Below, piece by piece: positions 10,992 through 25,330 of a stretch of DNA of 64,000 bases; the first letter of the stretch is position 1, and each line of letters opens with the position of its first letter. The notes under the pieces are model-generated. The model had not been told where the DNA came from, ran no database searches, and saw only the letters and a list, made by a program, of their open reading frames with translations. The stretch is from contig OX327690.1 in NCBI GenBank assembly GCA_946807835.1, positions 30,226,501 to 30,290,500 of the forward strand, read 5' to 3'. The DNA comes from Ailanthus altissimus. Lineage: Eukaryota; Streptophyta; Magnoliopsida; Sapindales; Simaroubaceae. The position numbers and the translations under genes are program-made.

Positions 10992-13900
10992 TCACCAAGT
11001 ACCGAAGCTGCAGCCCACGTGTTCTTGTGTGATGATGCGAAGCCTGTCTTGCATGACAACCAAAGAGGGGTAAGGCGGGAAACACAACCGGTAAAAGCAG
11101 GTGTGAGATGTAGGAAGTCGATCAAAGGACTCCGTGGACATGTAAATGTGAAGTCGAGAAGCCAAACCGCCGAAACCCTCTACTGGAAGATGCTTCACTG
11201 AGGTCCAAAAGAAGAGAAGAATCTTTCTCTGGTCTGGCGACATTCCTCCAACAATCTGGAACATTTGCCGACCACAAGGTATCAAAACTTTTGTAATGTT
11301 CTATACTCTTAATAGCAACTGTTTCAAAATTCACAGAAACTTGCACAGATTTATACCAGACACCATTTACAGCTATACTACTCATCCACGGGTGCTTGGC
11401 AGAAAGCCAGAGCGCTAAGTATGCCTAATAAAGGTAATGGTTTTCTGGCTTTTCTGTTTCTGATGTCTTTTTGTCTCATCTAGAAAATTACAATTCCTAG
11501 AATTGGTGCAACCACCCGGAACTCTCCTACCTTGTTCTCAGGCAGGTCAAGGGACAAGTTTAAATGTGGAATCACCCAGTTGCATCAAACAACTGCACAC
11601 TTAAACTCACCCAGTTGCATCAAACAACTGTGCACTCAAACTCAGCAAATTATCAACAATCCCCTCTTCAGGTGGATCTCACATATCCTGTTTTGTTATT
11701 TCACATGTTACGTATAGATTGATTAGAAACCCCATTTAACATGAAGGAAGCAGGAATGCCCATAAATCCAGCCAAAGAATACCATAAATTAAATGCAGTA
11801 TAATCCTATATATGACACAAACATGAATCTCCAAGCAAAGAGCCAATTAATCTGACAGCAGAATCTCCTAAACAAGTGCAGTATAACCCTGTCTGTGACA
11901 GGAATTTGACTTTTCAAGCAAACAAAAGCCACCATCAATTCGAATGATCCTCTGCACAATTCTACCATGCATTCCATTTCACAAATAATATGATTATTCG
12001 AAAATAATGGAAATAGATTTTATCAGAGGAACAGAAGCCCACAAACCAAACCAAACCAAACTACAACCTTCAATGGCTCAAGCTCCATTTTAGATGGACT
12101 TAGATAAAAAAAGGGCAAGAACTTCATGATCAGCACCTCTAGAGAAGAATTTTAATTTGAGAAGTTCTCACTGTTAGCTTCAACAGCAGGAGAGAAAATA
12201 TACAAGGAATCATTCCCTAAGACCACCTTTCATCTTCGCCTCCCTCCAATTGCTTGGATGTCAAGGATGAAAAACATTCTACATTGATATAGAATGAACA
12301 CATGCCACAGATGAATAAACCAAAACAAAATGATCAAATTCGAGGAAAAAAGACATTAGAACCATGGCAATATACAAATACTTGATTAAAGAACTATCAT
12401 ACACATTAGTCAGGTACAATCTACGGTCGATGGAATAACTAACTTCAAAGAGCTGACTTGCATAACAAATCACACCAGGAAAGTGCAGAAAAGACTGCAC
12501 TGGCTATTTATATACTAAAAAAAGAAGATTCAACCACAAATCAACTGTAGCAAAATGCAGAATCCAGGTCCCAAAGTTGTTTTTTTTCAGGAATATATAT
12601 AAAGGGAAAATTAAGAATCGGAGGGGGTCAACATTTTAAATGAAGGCACAGTAGGATAAAGTAATTAGGCGAAAAGCAGTCCTACAAGCACATACCTGCC
12701 AAAACCAGAGGATTTGAGGATCATTTTCTTTGTACCCATTATATTCAGTATGTGCCTTCCAATCTTCAACACATATAACACGCTCACTTCCGAACAGCAT
12801 CCAATCAAGATTTTCAAGCTCTAAACTTTGGAAAAAGAGCTTCTGGAGCCTTGCATTGCAAAGAATGTCAGAAAAACCTTTTGCAAAATGAGATGTCTGC
12901 TCTGAGATAGAAGTGACAAATCGGTGCTGGATAAGAAGATTAACATATTCCTCCCTGTTCTTGCTATTTACAACCATACTTTTCCCACCAGAGCAAAGCT
13001 CCACAATTTTCCAGGATCCTAACTCCTCCACTTCTCTAACAAATGTCAATCCTAAGCCATCTGAATCAATAAACTCGGCATCCATCTCCAAAATCTGCTT
13101 GCAGCTACTATACAAGCTTGGATCTGCATCCCGTATGTCTTCCAGAGAAATACATTTTCCAGCCAATTGTAGGAAAAACACACGATCAAAGATCACTCCC
13201 ACTTGCACCCTATGCATCAAAGCTAGTGCGATTACCCGACCAGAGAAGCTGAAATACTCGAGGTGCAAGGGATCCACCTTAGATGCTGCATATAGAAGAA
13301 ACTGTATAAGTGATAATCCACGTTGTAAAGAAAAGAATTCCATGAGTAGCATGATGTATGCAATGTATTCATTATGGGCACCAACTAGATAATAATAACA
13401 ACCAAAAAGTCTTGATAATTTCAAAATTCAGAATGCAAGAAATTGTCCATAGAAAGGGAAGGAAGCATATTGACGGTCAAAAACCTGATGAGGGAAAATA
13501 CCACTCGAGTTAAGGTGTGGCACCCTTTTATTTCACTCTTCTTTATTTGCACATCATTTTCTTTAAGCAAATGAACATAATGAATATTATATGCAAGGTT
13601 ATGACTGAAATATATATTGGAAAGGAGCAAATAATCTGATGCAGAGTTTCCCCATATGCTGGCCTTGAATTATCCAATAAAGATTCCTTATCTCATTTGC
13701 TAATTTATTTCTGATCTTTAGAAACAAGCCTTCCCTAAGTCATTGAAGTAGAAATGTAGCTTTCGTTTAAGACATTTGAGGGGCGTACTGCAGCATTAGC
13801 AAAAGCAGATACAGCCCATCTTCTCATCCAACCCCCACCCCCCGAAAAAAAAATAACACTAAGAAAGCTGACAACAGACAGAATTTGAGGATATCCGTCG

Positions 13901-16900
13901 CAGGAGCTCATGCCAATTCATTAAGCCATTCACTCCTGGACACTTCTTCACGCCTAATTATGCTCAAAATATGTTTTCTAGTAAGTTCCACAAATATACA
14001 GCCAATGGAAAATCCACTGCAGTAGAGCAAAAGAACTTCTGGTAATCTATACCACAAGTTCTCATGAGTATACTTCTGAACTGGAAGAGTAAAGCTCAAG
14101 CCAATCCAAGGTATGTCATTGCAAGAATCCGAGTCTTTTTTTTTTCATAGGAAACTAGTAAAAAAGAATTATAAAAGAAGAGTAAAGGGTCACAAAAGTG
14201 AACCAGAGGTCTACAAAATAACACTCCCTTCTGAGCAAAAACCATACACTATACAGATTTTATCTTTTTATACCAAAAACCACAAAAACATGATAACAAA
14301 CAAAGAAGAGAACCCCAATCTAACAAAACCAACACAAGACCGAGTCCCAATCAAGCTGGATGAAGAAAAAAAGAATAATCATTAAAATCCTTAGAAACCA
14401 AAGCCCATAGAGGAGTGAAGATATGAATCTTGTTTCAGAACCCATTGATGTCTTCCTCCTTCTCGTCTTCAAACATACAGCTATTTCTTTCTTGCCATAA
14501 CCCACAGCAGAGCTAAAACATCACATTTCCATAAAGTTTTAACCTTCTTTTCCTTTTCTAATAGCAACTATATTCTGCATCAACAGAGCATCACAAGAAT
14601 ACCTATCATTCAATTCCTTACTTTATGTCTAAATCTAAATGTCATTTCTTTAGAATACCTATCATTTTGTTTATTATTGAAACACACTTCCTCCTGTTCC
14701 ATTCGCAATAACACTAAACTTATCACATATAAGATAATTGCTATGAAAAACAGATTTGAAGCCAACAACCACCCCTCATGAGCCCCTAACCCCCAAGAAA
14801 TATATATGTTATATATACATCTTAATGTGTTACCTTTTGAAGATTACTGTGTTCCACACCCCATGTCCAATTGTAAAAAATAATGAAGATGCCTTCATTC
14901 AGATATTATTACATATAATACAAACAAAATAGCTGAAATTAGAAAATCTGTTGCTTCTTTTAATAGTCTTAGTTTTCTTTTAAATCAGAATCAGTTTTCT
15001 TTTGCATTAAAAGATGTTAATGCATCACTTTTATGTTTCACCACATACCATATAATGACTTACCATGCCAAAGCATTCAGATTTGACACAATTCTTAGAT
15101 GCTAATAATCCTGAACTAATAAAATTCTTTTGATTTCCTAACTTCCATGCTTTACGACAACATTAGCACCATTTAACAATGACAAGGATGCATATCGTTT
15201 TCATTTTTCCTTTTCCAAATCAATATAAAGAGAACGTCACGAAAATAACCACAAACATCCTCATTCGTGCCCTCTCATTTGCCTATCATAATATCTAACC
15301 AAATTAAGAGCACTATTTTAGCAGTAATACCATCTTAACAAGGTGATTATGTACATCAAACATGCTTGATTGAATTCTTACTTTGAACGCCCTTAGGAAT
15401 TTAATATAAGATTTTCTACATTCTTACCAAAAGAAAGTTACCACCCACCACCAAGCATGTAAACTATGGCACGATCAGTCATAAGAACTTTCTTGCTCAT
15501 GCACATGTGTGTACTTATTAATATGTTACTCTGTACGGTAAATCAAGTTGTCCTTAACTGTGTTACCAACTGTAGCAATGGAGAACCAATGCAGTAATAA
15601 CTCTGACTTCTTGAGATTGATTATGTATGGATTAATTTGCTATAACACTTTATAAATTTTTATAAACTTATATAGATCATTCTACTCTTCTTGCTTTGCA
15701 CATGGAATTTACCCCTTGCAGCAATATCTTCTAAAAGTTGTTTAGCAGCTTATTTGATTTACAAATTTACCCTTGCAACATAAATTCCTTATCACCATCT
15801 CCTCCATGCTGCTTAATCTCATCATTTACCACAGATCCACCATGCTGTTGCTACCTCCACAACCATTACCCACAAAACCCCATTAGCACTGACTCTCAAT
15901 AACAAATATTTGCATCTTAAACACTCACTCGTGACTAGATCTTAATTGAATTGGCAGCCATGGCTAACTTGGTTGATGCCGATTCATATGAATAGACAGA
16001 TAATTAGTTATCCCCATGATTGAGTTCAATGATTTAAGGTCCAGCTGAGATATTGGGGATGGATAGAATTGTCGTGCTGAGCAATGAATGTAGTTCGTAA
16101 GGCTGGGATAATGATCAAAAAAGTGAAAAAGAAAGTAACTGTACCCACAGATCCAAAGGTCTCTTTGAACAAAATATTGAGCACTAAAATCTAATTTTTT
16201 GGGTGGTGGGGAGTGACAAGCTAGTCAGATTAAGGGAATAGTTTTAACTAATCAAACAAAAAAAATTTACAACATTAAAAGTGTATTTGTAGCCATGTCA
16301 CTGCACATAGCCATTTACTGAATAAAAATGAAAAATGTATTCTAATGACATTTGATAATGATGTCATTAACTTCTGATGGCTTACTTATGGGTAATTAAC
16401 AGTCAGGGAGAACATCTAAATATCTTAAAGCAGGGGTCAAGTGTAATTTCTAAAACAAAGGGTATTGCGTGACATAAGGCCAAAACACAAATGTCATCCT
16501 AGAAGCAAAAAGGTTATATAAATAAAATTTTACAGCATCATATCTGTGTAAAACTTCGGTTCAAATGCAGACATATTGACAAGTAATCCAAACCATTCTA
16601 CATGGTAAATCACCACGTCCTCAAACATGTCATTTATTATGCTGTCGTGTCCAAATTAGTTAGCAAGTTATAGTATTCCAGATTCGATGTCCATATAATA
16701 TTCAAATATCTATACACGTTGAAATGCAAAATAGGGTTCAGTAACGACAAGTCAGGAAAAAGGCAAATAACAACAAAGGAATCATGTTAAGAAAAAAAGC
16801 ATGCATCAAAAGCCAGTGGAAGCTTACCCGGATTAGGATAGAACCTTCTACGGTCATTAGGGCATGCTACAAAAAGAGCGTTTTGTGGATTGAATAAGGC

Positions 16901-18685
16901 TTGGCAGACCAAGAAAAACCATTCCCTCAAGACACCGGGGCCGGTAGCTTCCTCATTTTTGAATTCCATGAATAAACCACCACGCAGCGCCTCAGGTTCA
17001 GCATGTGCTATGTACTCAAATGATTCTGCCAACAACTGAGATCTATCAATGAGCATCTCATGCAGTTCCTCATAATCTTCTTTCACCTCAGGGAACATCA
17101 TCATGACCAGAAACCTCCTGGATTCAAAGTTTGTCACATCCTTGTGCTCAAGAAGCCACCGATTATCATCGCTTCTCCTTGCATATCTTAGAATCAGAGC
17201 ACACAACGGTGAGTTTCTATGCCTCAAAACCTTCCAAAATTGATCTTCGGCACCCTGAAAAATTTTAGATGTGGCATATAATTCCCTCAAAATATTCAAG
17301 TACTGTGACCAACCCGAATAATTGATTTCACCTTCCCCATTTGCTTTCGCAATCAAACGTTCCTCTACTCTGCCAAGGCATTTATCCATTTTTAACAACA
17401 AATCAATAAAGATACCATAAAGACACTCCATCTCGTCCCCATGCAATGGATCACTATACACCCTCTTGGGCAACGGAACCAAAATTGAAATAGTAAATCC
17501 TACTTGACCTGAAATCGCCTTTCGCAAAGGGTGCAAGAATGCAGTAAAATCACGAACATCGCTAACCAATGGACCCACACTCAACACCATCTCCATACTT
17601 GAAACCAAATCCCTAGATATCCTACCAGCCAACTCCCTAACAAATGGAAATATATCCATTATCACATTCAACCCCTTGAACTCATCCCCATATTTCAGAC
17701 CCCGCAAAATCCCAATTTTCTCCATCAATGAACCCCCAAAATTTTCCAACAATGAACCTAGAGTACTGCGGCAAGCTAAATATAAAGTATCCTCAGGAGT
17801 AAACTTCCTAAGCAATTTACAGAACTCCAAAACTATCGGGGCGCATTGCGAATGCAATTGCTTAGGTAATGTGTTTTTACTCGAATCCAAAAAATGCCTA
17901 ATTGATTTATCAGCACAATCTTTGTTCCCACTCAATGGCGAAATGTAAAGCATTACTAAGGCAGCCGGAGCCGAGGACGACATAAATATTTGAATATGAC
18001 CAATAGCTGATTCAGTTTCAACTTTAGGAGTCATTTCAAAGAACTCGGTCATTCTTGATTTTATGCGTTTTAAAGAATGCGGTACCGTTTCACCTTTACA
18101 TAACCGGCAGATAACAGATACCATATCGTCGATCGCTTGCCAGGCCTGTGGATGTCCCGTGCTCCGCATGCGACCGACGAGTTGCAATCCGGCGTCCTTC
18201 TGTATCGAACACTCGGCTAACGACTGCTCCCACTGCAACTGCTTCCCCCGGTAAATCAACCGTTGCTCGATGATCGGAATCCCCGTCATCGCTTGGATTC
18301 TCTCGTGGATAGACTTAACGGTGTCGTTTTCGTCGGCCTGGACCACAATCGTGTTCCCCTCGGACAACATCCGTATAAAGAATTGCAGTCTTGGCCTCGT
18401 TACCGCAGTCGTCGTTGACGTTCTTCTCCTTGACTCGGCTTGACTCGTCTCGGCCTCCGATGATAAAACGGCGTCGTTGTTCGTTGCCGATAAGTCCAAT
18501 GACTGGTGAACGACGTTGGGTTCGTCTTTGCGCATTCTTACGGAGACAAGGTCAGACGATGTGTCAACGTCGTCATCATCGTCGGCGTCTAAGTTAGGTG
18601 CAAAATCGTCCAATTTGCGCTTAGGGCGAGACTGGACGGAGGAGGCCGAGGAGTAGGAGTAATCAAACGATTCGATAGGTGACAT
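10992..18685 (-). CDS. UPL5: HECT-type E3 ubiquitin ligase UPL5 (3 exons)
   Basis: Coding exons are 18685-16828, 13285-12696 and 11255-10992, with GT-AG introns of 3,542 and 1,440 nt. The joined product is 903 aa, close to the size expected for plant UPL5. A ubiquitin-like domain spans residues 99-173. The C-terminal HECT domain runs from about residue 545 to the end, and the catalytic Cys is residue 869 in SHTCFYRL, which forms the thioester with ubiquitin. Residues 1-98 are Ser/Asp-rich with a basic PKRKLDD patch that could be a nuclear signal. I chose the ATG at 18685; an in-frame ATG at 18754 would add 23 residues unlike the family. UPL5 ubiquitinates target proteins; in Arabidopsis it acts on the senescence factor WRKY53. 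All three exons are open and the neighbour at 21-28 kb is a damaged copy. Confidence 0.93.
11256..12695 (-). other. UPL5: UPL5 intron 2
   Basis: Donor CAG|GTATGT and acceptor TTCCAG|ATTG, phase 0. It contains a two-copy direct repeat (11574-11645) with CACCCAGTTGCATCAAACAA. Short open frames inside look like chance. Confidence 0.85.
13286..16827 (-). other. UPL5: UPL5 intron 1 (3.5 kb)
   Basis: Donor CCGG|GTAAGC and acceptor TGCAG|CATC, splitting a codon after its first base. No gene is embedded. Nearly the whole intron is present, diverged by substitutions and indels, at 21.65-26.08 kb in the duplicate. Confidence 0.85.
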
Positions 18686-18689
18686 TGAA

Positions 18690-20515
18690 CGAACGAAGAA
18701 GGCCCCCGCCGCTGGCCGGTGGTTACGGTGGGGGTGAGACCATGGGATCCTCAATTTTTTTTAAAAAAAAGAAATTTGCAGCTGCAAAATCAAACAAAGA
18801 AGGCAAAAACCCTAGCTATATGTGAAGGAGTGATTCAAGAGCTTGTGAAATTGACGAGAGAAATTTTTGCTCTCACGCTTACACATAACACTTTCCCGTA
18901 CACAGCCGTCATGAGCCAAGACTGTCATCTTACGCTATTAAAAAACAAAAAATAAAATAAAAAATTAAATTAAGTAAAAAGAGGAAAAAAAAAGATAAAG
19001 TTTGATAAAATGTGCACTGTTTGGATGTGGGCGCGCACACGATATTTTTGTGTGATACGGTGAGCGGATGGGTTTATTTATCCACGTTTTATAGGGGTAT
19101 TAACACTGTCACCCCTATATCTTTATACAAATTATATTTTTATGGAAACTTTAGTATTAATTATTATTTTACCCTTTTTATTTAATTTAAAGGATTAAAA
19201 TACTCCCATGGTTATATTTTTTTTTCATTTAAATGACTAAATATTCTTAGAAGACTGAGAGTATTTTCTTATTTTAAATTAGATAAAAAAATTGACGGTA
19301 TAATTAATACCAAAGTTACTATAAAGTGTAATTTATGTAAACTTCAAGGGGTAACAGTGTTAATATTCAAAGAGTTATATTATTATTTTTTTAAAAGGAG
19401 ATTTATGCATGTTTTTTTTTTCTTTATTGGAATTTATTAAAGTAAAGAAAAATTGTAAACTTGTTTGTTAAATTTGGATGAAATAAAGATTTATTGTTGG
19501 ATATTGGAATAATTGATAGATCGTAACAATATAATAAGTAAAGAAGAAAAGATGCATTATATATATTTTTGTTGGAAATATGTATTGAAAAAAATAGGAA
19601 ATCCAAACAACTTCTAATAAAATTAATGCATTATATATAAAATTTATTTTGAAAAAAAAAATTATTTGCATTGTCAGATTAATTGAACAATCAAATAGAG
19701 TTAAAGAAAAAAAAAATAATGTATAAAGTTGATAATGATTTAATTTTTCATACCTTATAAAATAATATACATGATTTGATAATTAATAAAATGAAGATTA
19801 AAAAATATTAATGATTATCACATAACATAGTGGGGTGATGTATATACTTTTGGTCAAGTATTTCACTCAAAAACATGCCATAATTCATACAATTATAAAA
19901 GGACAATATGCATGTAATCATGCAATGCAATGAGTAGTTAATGAAATCTAAAAGATCTAGAATCTATTATGTATCCTTTTTATGTGGAGGAAAATTCAAC
20001 TTCGACCCATATAAGAATTTGTTTTTTTTTTTTTTTTTGGGTTCAATTTTAGTAAATCATCTAAAATATGTGTATATAAAAATGGGAGAAAAATATATCA
20101 TATTTTACACTATTTAATAACTGATAATTGGGTCAACCATCTCATTGAGTTCAGTTTTTGTCACCAACACTTACAATATTCAAGTGTTTTATATTAGATA
20201 TTCAAGTGTTAGCTTTGAATCGTTAGGGATATCAATTTAGTTTGGAGTTTAATTATTGATCGATTTTATTTATTTAAAATTTATCAATTTAATTTTAATT
20301 CAGTTTTAATTTAATTTGGTTTAAATTGAAAAACATACACTTAAAATAAATTAAAATTTAAAAAAAAATAATTAAAAATTAAATTAATTTAATTCAATTC
20401 AGTTTAACTTTAATTCAAATTATGACTGAACCAAACTAAAACCAAAATTTGTCCATTCGTAAGAGTTGGGTTGTTAGGTAAAAAGTCTCTATAAACAATA
20501 TAATATTGTACTGAT
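18690..20515. other. UPL5 5' flank and intergenic DNA
   Basis: The first few hundred bases are the likely UPL5 promoter and 5' UTR; no clear TATA box is seen. The rest is AT-rich. 20230-20460 holds short motifs built on AATTCAGTTT and their inverses, suggesting an old inverted-repeat element. Confidence 0.4.
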
Positions 20516-20519
20516 TTAT

Positions 20520-21030
20520 CTGTCTGTATTTTTTTGGTTACCGATTTATTTATTTATTATTAACTTAAACTGCTGAAAATGCTTGAGTAAAGAAATTGTA
20601 GTTGTCCAATCCATACAACTTTAGTTAATTTTACAAATTTTCTATTCAAAATTTTCAAGTTCACATTACAATTCCCAATTTCTTTTAAAAACTAAAACAT
20701 GTTATGTAAATTAAAAATTTTAACCCAAAAAAAAAAAAAGAAATATGTAACAAATGATATAATAAAAAAAAGACATTATGGATAGCTATGAATATAGCGA
20801 TTGTACCCTAAACTTCAAATTATATAATAATTTGTAATTGTGAACCACATAAAAGGTTACCAATAGAGAGACAATAATATATGTAAATAACAGATAAATT
20901 ATGAAGTTAAAATAATAAAGTTGATAAAAACTTGTTAGTTAACGACTCCTGCAAGCCACTGGTTGGTGTCAATACTTTAATTATTAAGGTACTAAATTTG
21001 AGTTCGAATCCCTCCAATTATCTAACAGAG
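20520..21030. repeat. UPL5 5'-flank direct repeat, left copy
   Basis: Matches 28145-28600 in the same orientation. Shared blocks include TTGTCCAATCCATA, TTAGTTAATTTTACAAATTT and GTACCCTAAACTTCAAATTA. Because one copy lies 5' of UPL5 and the other 5' of its pseudogene, the pair marks a tandem duplication. The right end (about 20960-21025) has a tRNA-like B box, GAGTTCGAATCCC, and may be a SINE fragment. Confidence 0.8.
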
Positions 21031-22924
21031 TTGTTTGTAAATTGATATTGTTATAATATTATGGTTTGAGATTTACAAGACTGGGTACGTGCCTCGCATT
21101 CTTCAACACATATGGCAAGCTCACTTTCGATTTCCAAACAGCATCCAATCAAGATCTTCAAGCTCTAAACTTTGGAAAAAGAGCTTCCGGAGCCTTACAT
21201 TGCGAAGAATGTCAGAGAAACCTTTTGCAAAATGAGAGGTCTGCTCTGAGATAGAAGTGACAAATCGGTGCTGGATAAGAAGGTTAACATATTCCTCCCT
21301 GTTCTTGCTATTTACAACCATACTTGTCCCACCAGGGCAGAGCTCCACAATTTTCCTGGATCCTAACTCCTCCAATTCTCTAACAAATGTCAATCCTAAG
21401 CCATCTGAATCAATAAACTCAGACGTCCATCTCCAAAATCTGCTTGCAGCTACTATACAAGCTTGGATCTGCATCCCGTATGTCTTCCAAAGAAATATAT
21501 TTTCCAGCCAATTGCAGGAAAAACACACGATCAAAGATCACTCCCACTCGCACCCTATGCATCAAAGCTAGTGCGATTACCAGACCAGAGAAGCTGAAGT
21601 ACTCGAGGTGCAAGGGATCCACCTTAGATGCTGCTTATAGAAGAAACTGCATAAGTGATAAATTCACGTTGTGAATAAAAGAATTCCATGAGTAGCATGA
21701 TGTATGCAATGTATTCATTACGGGCACCTACTAGATAATAATGACAACAACCAAAAAGGCTTGATAGTTTCAAAATTCAGAATGTAAGAAATTGTCCATA
21801 AAAAGGGAAGGAAGCATATTCAGTCAAAATGCTGATATGGGAATACCACTTGATTAAAGGTGCAGCACCCTTTTATTTCACTCTTCTTTATTAGCACATC
21901 ATTTTCTTTAAGCAAATGAGCATAATGAATATTATATGCAAGGTTATGACTGAAAAATGTATTGGAAAGGAGCAAATAATCTCACACAGAGTTTCCCCAT
22001 ATGCTGGTCTTGAATTATCCAATAAAGATTCCTTATATCATTCGCTAATCATTGAAGTAGAAATGTAGCTTTCATGAAAGACATTTGAGGGGAGTACTGC
22101 AGCATTAGCAAAAGCAGATACTTCTCGTCCAACCCCAACACCCCCACCCCCCGGGAAAAAAAAGAAAAAAGAAAGCTGACAACAGATAGAATTTGAGGAT
22201 ATCCATCGTGGGAGCTCATGCCAACTCATTAAGCCATTCACTACTGGATACTTCTTCACGCCTCATTATGCAAAAAGTATGTTTTCTAGTAAGTTCCACA
22301 AATATACAGCCAATGGAAAATCCACTGCAGTAGAGCAAAAGAGCTTCTGGTAATCTATACCACAAGTTCTCATGAGTATACTTCTGAACTGGAAGAGTAA
22401 AGCTCAAGCTAGTCCATGGTATGCTATTGTAACAATTCAAATCTTTTTTTTCTTTTTTGTATAGGAAACTAGTAAAAAAGATTTATAAAGAGTAAATGGC
22501 CACAAGAGTGAACCAGAGGTCTACAAAATAACACTCCCTACTGAGAAAAAACCCTACACTAGAGATTTTATCTTTGTATACCAAAAACCCGAAAAACAAG
22601 ATAACAAACAAAGAAGAGAACCCAAATCTAACAAAATCATCAAGACCGAATCCCAATCAGGCTGGATGAAGATAAAAGAATAATCATGATAATCCTTAGA
22701 ATCCAAAGCCCAAAGAGGAGTAAAGATATGAATCTTGTTTCACAACCAATTGCTGTCTTCCTACTCGTCTTCAAACATATGGCTATTTCTTTCTTGCCAT
22801 ATAACCACAGCAGAGCTAAACATCACATTTCCATCAAGTTTTAGCCTTTTTTTCCTTTTCTAAAAGCAAATATATTCTCCATCAACAAAGCATCACAAGA
22901 ATCTAGGACTGTCACTGGATATTT

Positions 22925-23120
22925 GCTATATTGCATAATCAGACCCACAAAGAATAGTCAACATTGCAGTGAATGAAAGGGTGATTGCTAGTTTCTTGAT
23001 CTCTCTTGCACATAACACAGCAAGATGGGGAAAGACACATCTTAGGATTTCTCCTCCAAATCATCTCTCCAGTATTTATTCTTTGGAGCAGCTACTGCCA
23101 AGCAAAAAATTGAACTGTAG
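22925..23120 (-). mobile_element. LINE reverse-transcriptase zinc-binding (zf-RVT) fragment
   Basis: On the minus strand one frame reads LLQRINTGEMIWRR, then CVMCKRDQETSNHPFIHC and a following SLW. This matches the zf-RVT domain that follows the reverse transcriptase in plant LINEs, with its C-x2-C...H...C ligands. No LINE RT core remains. It lies within a ~500-bp stretch (about 22900-23395) of the UPL5-pseudogene intron that the intact UPL5 intron lacks, so it was either gained there or lost from the other copy. Confidence 0.75.
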
Positions 23121-24642
23121 TAGGGCACACTCGCTTTCCAAATCATTCTATACTATTTGAAATCATTCCATCAGCCAAGAAAAATAGATTTGCAGGAGAA
23201 TTTACCAGGTCTTTCAGTCCACCAAAAAATTGCAACTCTTAAAGCTCCATATGAAAGATTCCATGCTCATGGAAGAAAGTACCCTAACAAGTTGGTATCT
23301 AAGGTTCTTACAGTATAAATGCAAGAAGAAGAGAAAGAGAGATTGATTGTTTACTTGCATTCTAGCAGGGACCAGAGCCCATTATAAAATTTTTATTCTT
23401 TTCATTCAATTCCTTACTTTATCTCCAAATCTAAATGTCAGTTCTTTGGAATACCCATCATTTTGTTTATCATTGAAACACTCTTCCTCCTGTTCCATTC
23501 TCAATAACACCAAACTTACTTTTCACATATAAGATAATTTTTATGAAACAATAGATTTGAAGCCAACAAACACCCCACACGACCCCCTAACTCCCAAGAA
23601 ATATATGTATTACATACACATCTCAATGTGTTAACTTTTGAAGAACCGTGCTCGTCCAAGTCTATAAACACAAATTAGCGAATTGTGAAAAATAATCAAG
23701 ATGCCTTCATTCAGATATTATAACATATAACACACACTAAATAGCTGAAATTAGAAAATCTATTGCTTCTTTTAATAGTTTTAGTTTCTTTTCTATCAGA
23801 ATCAGTTTTCTTTTGCATCAAAAGATTTCAATGCATCACTTTTGTGTTTCACCACGTACCATTTAGCGACTTACCATGCCAAAGCATTCAGATTTGACAC
23901 AATTCTTAGAATGCTAATAATCCTGAACTAATAACATTCTTTTGATTTCCTAACTTCCATGCTTTACGACAACATTAGCACCATTTAACAATGACAAGGA
24001 TGCATATCGTTTTAATTTTTCGTTTTCCAAATCAATATAAAGAGAACGTCACAAAAATAACCAAAACATCCTCATAAGCGCACTCTCATTTGCCTATCAT
24101 AATATCTATCCAAAAAAAGAGCACTATTTTAGTAGCAATACCATCTTAACAAGGTGATGATGTACATAAAAAATGCTTGATTGAATTCTTTGAACACCCT
24201 TAGGAATTTAATATAAGATTTGCTACATTCTTACCAAAAGAAAGTTACCATCCACCACCAAGCATGTAAACTATGGCACCTCAGTCATAAGAACTTTCTT
24301 GCTCATGCACAAGTGTGAACTTATTAATATGTTACTCTGTACGGTAAATCAAGTTGTCCTTAACCGTGTTGCCAACTGTAGACAATAGAGAACCAATGCA
24401 GTAATAATTCTGATTTCTCGAGATTGATATGTATGGATTAATTTACTATAACACTTTATACATTTTTATCAATTTATATAGACCATTCTACTCTTCTTGC
24501 TTTGCACATGGAATTTACCCCTTGCAGCAATATCTTCTAAAAGTTGTTTAGCAGCTTCAGATTTACAAATTTACCCTTGCAACATAAATTCCTTATCACC
24601 ATCTCCTCCATACCGCTTAATCTCATCTATGCTAGCAACATC

Positions 24643-25330
24643 ATTTCTGTTCATCATCCAATACTATAACCTAACATTATAGAACTATATTAATTAAGAC
24701 AATTGCTTTGGTCCACCCATTAATTGTGATGATTATCATTTACCACAGGTCCATCATGCCTTTGCCACCTCCAAAACCATTACCCACAAAACCCCAATAG
24801 CACCGACACCTTCTCAATAACAAATATTTGCATCTTAAAGACTCACTCGTGACTAAATCTTAATTGAATTGGCATCCATGGCTAACTTGGTTGATGCTGA
24901 TTCATATGAATAGACAGATAATTAGTTATCCCCATGATTGAGTTCAATGATTTAAGTCCAGCTGAGATATTGGGGATGGATATAGTATTTCTGTTCACCA
25001 TCCAATGCTATAACCTAACATTATTGTATTATATTAATTAAGACAATCGCTTTGGTCCACCCATTAATTGTGCTGATTATCATTTACCGCAGATCCACCA
25101 TGCTATTGCCGCCTCCAAAACCATTACCCACAAAACCCCATTAGCACCGACACCTTCTCAATAACAAATATTTGCATCTTAAAGACTCACTCATGACTAA
25201 ATCTTAATTGAATTGGCATCCATGGCTAACTTGGTTGATGCCGATTCATATGAATAGACAGATAATTAGTTATCCCCATGATTGAGTTCAATGATTTAAG
25301 TCCAGCTGAGATATTGGGGATGGAAAGAGT
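24643..25330. repeat. 344-bp tandem duplication in the UPL5-pseudogene intron
   Basis: 24643-24986 and 24987-25330 are near-identical direct copies, both starting ATTTCTGTTCA and including CTTTGGTCCACCCATTAATTG. The intact UPL5 intron has a single, partly deleted version near 15820-16060, so this is private to the duplicate. Confidence 0.9.

Noticed and set aside
12913..13392. 159-codon plus-strand frame opposite UPL5 exon 2
   Set aside because: Antisense to the HECT coding exon; composition is not protein-like.
17676..18254. Plus-strand frames opposite UPL5 exon 1, recurring at 26956-27534
   Set aside because: They are antisense to a conserved coding exon. They recur only because the exon is duplicated.
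20960..21025. A true tRNA gene
   Set aside because: A B-box-like GTTCGAATCC is present but no acceptor stem or cloverleaf forms by eye; a SINE fragment is more likely.
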